A DNA stretch of 64,000 nt from an uncultured Acidobacteriaceae bacterium. GTDB taxonomy: Bacteria; Acidobacteriota; Terriglobia; Terriglobales; Acidobacteriaceae. The stretch lies in NCBI GenBank assembly GCA_937879855.1, contig CALFMO010000066.1, forward strand, positions 62,001-126,000, in the 5' to 3' direction. The first letter of the stretch is position 1, and every line of letters begins with the position of its first letter. Made by a program: the position numbers and the translations under genes. Below, piece after piece: positions 60,766 through 64,000 of this stretch. The notes beneath the pieces are model-generated. The model did not search any database. It saw only the letters and a list, made by a program, of their open reading frames with translations, and was not told where the DNA came from.

Positions 60766-63186
60766 ATGGCCAAACCATCCCAACCAGTCGGCCAGATCGT
60801 CTCTCACTACCGCATCATCGAGAAGCTCGGCGGCGGCGGGATGGGAGTGGTTTATAAAGCGGAGGATACGCGCCTCCATCGCTTTATTGCGCTCAAGTTT
60901 CTTCCCGAAGATCTGGCTGGAGATGCCCAGGTATTGGCCCGCTTCCAGCGCGAGGCAGAAGCGGCATCGGCGCTGAACCACCCCAACATCTGTACTATTT
61001 ACGACATCGGCGAGGCCGACGGTCGGACTTTCATCGCAATGGAGTTTTTGGATGGAGCGACTCTGAAACATCTGATCGGGAACCGACCCATGGACCTCGA
61101 CACGCTGTTCGCGGTTTCGATTGCGATCGCCGACGGGCTGGACGCCGCTCACACGGAAGGGATCGTGCACCGCGACATCAAGCCTGCCAACATCTTTGTC
61201 ACCAAGCGGGGTCAGGCCAAAATTCTCGACTTCGGCCTTGCCAAGGTGGGAACGAAGACGGTGCAGGCGAGCGCCTCACAGGCGACCATCGAGGCCAGCC
61301 GTCAGGACTTGACGAGCCCGGGCACGGCTCTGGGTACCGTGGCTTATATGTCGCCGGAGCAGGCTCTCGGTAAGGAATTGGATGCTCGCACGGATCTGTT
61401 TTCCTTTGGCGCAGTGCTCTACGAAATGGCCACTGGCTCTCCGCCCTTCCGGGGAGAAACCTCCGCGGCGATATTCGACTCAATTCTGCATAGGCCTCCC
61501 GTTGCGCCCTCTCGGCTCGTTCCGGATATGCCGGTGGAACTGGAAAGACTCATATGCAAGGCGCTGGAAAGGGACCGCAACGTCCGCTACCAGCATGCCT
61601 GCGAGATGAAGGCCGATCTGATCCGCGCCAAGCGTGATTCCAGCTCGGGATCCGGACTCATTTCCCCGCTGTACTCCAAGGAAACTACGGCTTCAGGAAG
61701 ACGTAGTCTCAAGCCATCTACTCTGACCGCCGTGGTTTTTGCCACAGTCCTGATCGCCGTTCTGGTCTGGTATTTCAATCGCGCGGTTGCGCCCCCAAGC
61801 CCCGCTAAACAGACTACGGTTGCAGTTTTGCCATTCCAGAATCTTGGCTCGGACAAGGATATTGATTTCCTGCGCATGGCATTGCCTGACGAGATTGCGA
61901 CCAGCCTAAGCTACGTACGCGCCTTGTCCATTCGTCCCTTCGCCACCGCCAGCAAGTACACAAGTCCGACTCTCGATTTGCAACAGGCGGCACGCGAGAT
62001 GCACGTGAGGGATGTCGTTACCGGCCACTTCGTGAAAGAAGGCAATGAGCTACAGATCGCGCTGGAGGCGGTGGACATCGAAAACGATCGAGTTATCTGG
62101 CACGACAATCTGAGCGCCGGGGTCAGCGACATGGTCAACATGCGCGCACAGATTACGGCCAAAGTTCGGCAGGGGCTTGTCCCGGCGCTCGGCGGCGCAA
62201 TGGAGTCGACCAGCGCGGAAACTCGTCCCAAAGACGAAGAGGCTTATGACTTGTATTTGCGTAGTCTGGCCATGTCTCATGACGGCAGTGCCAACAAAGA
62301 GGCAATCGCCAGCTTGGAGCGAGCCGTGGGGAAAGATCCCAGCTACGCGCCGGCCTGGGCAAATCTGGGTCTCCGGTACTACTACGATGCGCAATATACG
62401 GCTGGCGGGAGCGAGATGTATGAGCGTTCGGAGTCGGCTTTCGAGCGAGCTCTGGCACTCGATCCGAACTTAATATTGGCGGCAGGCCAACTAGCTACTG
62501 CTCGGGCGGACTCCGGGGACCTCAAGGGAGCTTATCGGCAGGCTCAGGCAATACTGAAGCGTCGCCCGGACTCCGCCCATGCGCATTTCACGATGGCCTA
62601 CGTCCTGCGCTACGGCGGATTGCTTACGGAAGCTATGCAAGAATGCGATCTCGCACTGCGCCTAGATCCGGGAAACTACCAACTCCGCGCCTGTGCGATT
62701 CCATTCCTCCTGTTGGGAAAAACTGAGCGTGCACGCACTTTTTTGAACCTCGATGCCGGATCGGACTGGGGGAACTACATGACCGCCACCCTATTGATGC
62801 GCGATGGCAAGCTGGCCGAGGCGCTTGAGACAGTGCAGCGTCTCTCCGATAATCCTTTTTATGAGCGCTATTTTCTTGGGGCGTGCTTGCAAGGCAGTTC
62901 GGGCAGCGACTTTGATCGCCTCTCCGAGGAGGTAGAAGGCACTCTGTTGGCGATCCCAGATCCTGAGCCACGTTACTACTCGGGAGCGGACCTGGTTTTT
63001 TGCCGTCAACCGAAAATTGGTTGGCGCATGATCGAGGGCGCGATCCAAAAAAACTACTGTGCGTTCGAAGCGCTGCAGAACGACCCGCTATTGACGAAAT
63101 CGAGACAGACTAGCGAGTTTCGGAAATTGTTGTTCGAAGCCAAAGCTTGCCAGGACAGATTTCTTTCAGAACGCAACCAAAATTGA
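60766..63186 (+). CDS. Ser/Thr protein kinase with TolB-like and TPR domains
   Basis: 806 residues. Kinase domain (about 15-285) with LGGGGMGVVYKAED, ALKFLPE, HRDIKPANIF, DFGLAK, and GTVAYMSPEQ. Membrane span about 318-337 (TLTAVVFATVLIAVLVWYF). A TolB/FlgO-like domain follows (TTVAVLPFQNLGSDKD), then TPR helices (YAPAWANLGLRYYYDAQYT, PNLILAAGQLATARADSGD). It lacks the N-terminal extension and partner sigma factor of the kinase at 42120. Likely a transmembrane signalling kinase whose external part binds a peptide or polymer. Confidence 0.9.
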   Translation: MAKPSQPVGQIVSHYRIIEKLGGGGMGVVYKAEDTRLHRFIALKFLPEDLAGDAQVLARFQREAEAASALNHPNICTIYDIGEADGRTFIAMEFLDGATLKHLIGNRPMDLDTLFAVSIAIADGLDAAHTEGIVHRDIKPANIFVTKRGQAKILDFGLAKVGTKTVQASASQATIEASRQDLTSPGTALGTVAYMSPEQALGKELDARTDLFSFGAVLYEMATGSPPFRGETSAAIFDSILHRPPVAPSRLVPDMPVELERLICKALERDRNVRYQHACEMKADLIRAKRDSSSGSGLISPLYSKETTASGRRSLKPSTLTAVVFATVLIAVLVWYFNRAVAPPSPAKQTTVAVLPFQNLGSDKDIDFLRMALPDEIATSLSYVRALSIRPFATASKYTSPTLDLQQAAREMHVRDVVTGHFVKEGNELQIALEAVDIENDRVIWHDNLSAGVSDMVNMRAQITAKVRQGLVPALGGAMESTSAETRPKDEEAYDLYLRSLAMSHDGSANKEAIASLERAVGKDPSYAPAWANLGLRYYYDAQYTAGGSEMYERSESAFERALALDPNLILAAGQLATARADSGDLKGAYRQAQAILKRRPDSAHAHFTMAYVLRYGGLLTEAMQECDLALRLDPGNYQLRACAIPFLLLGKTERARTFLNLDAGSDWGNYMTATLLMRDGKLAEALETVQRLSDNPFYERYFLGACLQGSSGSDFDRLSEEVEGTLLAIPDPEPRYYSGADLVFCRQPKIGWRMIEGAIQKNYCAFEALQNDPLLTKSRQTSEFRKLLFEAKACQDRFLSERNQN

Positions 63187-63201
63187 TCTACATAGCTGAC
63201 C

Positions 63202-63696
63202 TCAATCGAATGTCCAGCGCGTCGCAGTTTTCGGGAATGTCTTTTCTATAAGGCCAAATACACGGCTCGGGCGCACGCGGTAGAGGGGCTCAGAGCCGCC
63301 GCCGCTCATTCCATATTTGCTGAGCGATGCTGGTTCTAACTTCTTCCCAATAGCTGGGTCTGTGATCAGTTCGGCGACACCCTCCAGAATCACCGCTTCA
63401 GCAGCATTCTGAGTGCCCACAATACAGTTTGGATTTTTGGCCAGGTTGCGTGCCTTTTGGGTCTTGCTCCCTGTGCCGAACCAAAACGCGCCGTCGAACC
63501 ACAGGCCCCAAATGATCATGGCATGCGGTCGACCATCGGAACGCACGGTGACGATCCAGTACTCGCGAGAATCCGTCAGAGTCTTCACGGCCCATTCCCA
63601 AGGCAACATCCCGCTTTTGCTTTTGCTAATACCGTAGCCGGGTATTCGCGGTCGTTCAGTTCGCGGCTCTACCTTCCTCTTTTTCAGGCTTGGCAT
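63202..63696 (-). CDS. Pyridoxamine 5'-phosphate oxidase-family (FMN-binding split barrel) protein
   Basis: 164 residues from ATG 63696 (MPSLKKRKVEPRTERP). Split-barrel core: REYWIVTVRSDGRPHAMIIWGLWFDGAFWFGTGSKTQKARNLAKNPN, typical of PPOX-class proteins that bind FMN or F420. A role in flavin- or F420-dependent reduction is possible. True PNPOx residues for PLP are not evident. Its 5' end and upstream region are duplicated at 4460-4835. It is transcribed convergently with the kinase gene. Confidence 0.85.
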   Translation of the reverse strand: MPSLKKRKVEPRTERPRIPGYGISKSKSGMLPWEWAVKTLTDSREYWIVTVRSDGRPHAMIIWGLWFDGAFWFGTGSKTQKARNLAKNPNCIVGTQNAAEAVILEGVAELITDPAIGKKLEPASLSKYGMSGGGSEPLYRVRPSRVFGLIEKTFPKTATRWTFD

Positions 63697-64000
63697 GAGG
63701 ATCTCCAACATTGGCTCGCATGGGCATGCAACCGCGGGCAAAAAACTCCCGTGAGGCGACGCTGGCGTGATGATTGTGCAGGAAGTTCACAGAAACACCG
63801 AAGTCATTCGAGGGAGATCGCCCATCCCAGTCTCCCTCCACAAGCAATTTCGCACTGCACGTGAATAGGTCTCTCTCAGGGCACGGTACTGTTAGCGTGG
63901 ACTTTTGCTCGGGCAGCAAAGGTCGCGTCGATGCTAAACGTGCCGCAGCCCGAAGCGTTATTGTCAGCGTATCCCGGCCCGGAGATTGAGTTAGCGACGA
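63631..64000. repeat. Source copy of the duplicated block found at 4460-4835
   Basis: Starts ACCGTAGCCGGG inside the PPOX-family gene and continues past the window edge. Here the flanking genes are not truncated by the block, so this is the likely original. Confidence 0.85.
63876..64000 (-). CDS. C-terminal end of an unidentified Asn/Gly-rich protein, 5' end outside window
   Basis: TGA at 63876-63878, preceded by SISGPGYADNNASGCGTFSI and ATFAARAKVHANSTVP. The frame is open to the window end. The paralogous fragment at 4631-4996 reveals more of the C-terminal region (TNVSGCGSAGYQADVSDEGN). No recognised family. Confidence 0.6.
   Translation of the reverse strand, partial: VANSISGPGYADNNASGCGTFSIDATFAARAKVHANSTVP

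Noticed and set aside
60613..61170. 185-residue minus-strand ORF upstream of and inside the kinase gene
   Set aside because: Antisense of the conserved kinase N-lobe. Similar shadows occur opposite the other kinase.
1..64000. tRNA or rRNA gene as the integration site of an island
   Set aside because: No cloverleaf-like sequence or rRNA segment was found in either strand by eye.

Overview
The window looks like chromosomal DNA of a soil-type Acidobacteriota (Terriglobia/Koribacter/Solibacter-like). This is inferred from the gene content: an Oar-like carboxypeptidase-regulatory/TonB receptor, Ser/Thr kinases fused to PD40 or TPR domains, an ECF sigma factor overlapping a kinase, winged-helix/TPR regulators, and HAF, YVTN and FG-GAP repeat proteins. 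The DNA is moderately GC-rich. There is no rRNA, tRNA, CRISPR array or phage structural gene.

Layout. 1-5.5 kb: cut-off beta-propeller and lipoprotein genes fused to a helicase fragment, a three-gene PilZ operon, an SRPBCC gene, a partial duplication of the far right end, and a broken VOC gene. 5.5-15.4 kb: carboxylesterase, a tyrosine-recombinase unit, two amidohydrolases, a broken cupin gene, a dead recombinase, and a PQQ/heme-type dehydrogenase. 15.8-22.9 kb: quinone reductases, alpha/beta hydrolase, SDR, DJ-1-like protein, VOC protein and peroxiredoxin, plausibly electrophile or aldehyde detoxification, with two broken genes among them. 23-29.6 kb: winged-helix/TPR regulator, MFS transporter plus a possible dioxygenase, and a divergent AraC/aldo-keto reductase pair. 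29.8-36.9 kb: TonB receptor and a metal block (RcnR-like sensor with operator, P-type ATPase, RND remnant, ferredoxin-like protein). 37-42 kb: second, apparently identical recombinase unit, LysR/SDR/periplasmic binding protein, and the intact cupin. 42-55 kb: kinase plus sigma factor and a run of secreted repeat proteins. 55-64 kb: MBL hydrolase, subtilase, oxidoreductase, second kinase and a PPOX-family protein.

The most interesting signal is a family of dispersed imperfect palindromes (left box about ACGGGCAA, variable middle that is often self-complementary, right box about TTGCCGAC). I find about 17 sites or half-sites in the window, all intergenic and all in the same orientation. The same boxes bound the three tyrosine-recombinase units. 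One site exists in both an empty form (next to the intact cupin) and an occupied form (next to the broken cupin). In all three recombinase units the start codon lies in the 3' arm of a hairpin with the Shine-Dalgarno in its loop, and the stem is kept by compensating changes in the diverged copy. This could be an integron-like or MITE/REP-like recombinase and site system.

Many genes carry one nonsense or frameshift lesion (VOC, amidohydrolase, UBP zinc finger, NTF2-like, propeller, recombinase, cupin). Either this region is decaying or the sequence contains errors.
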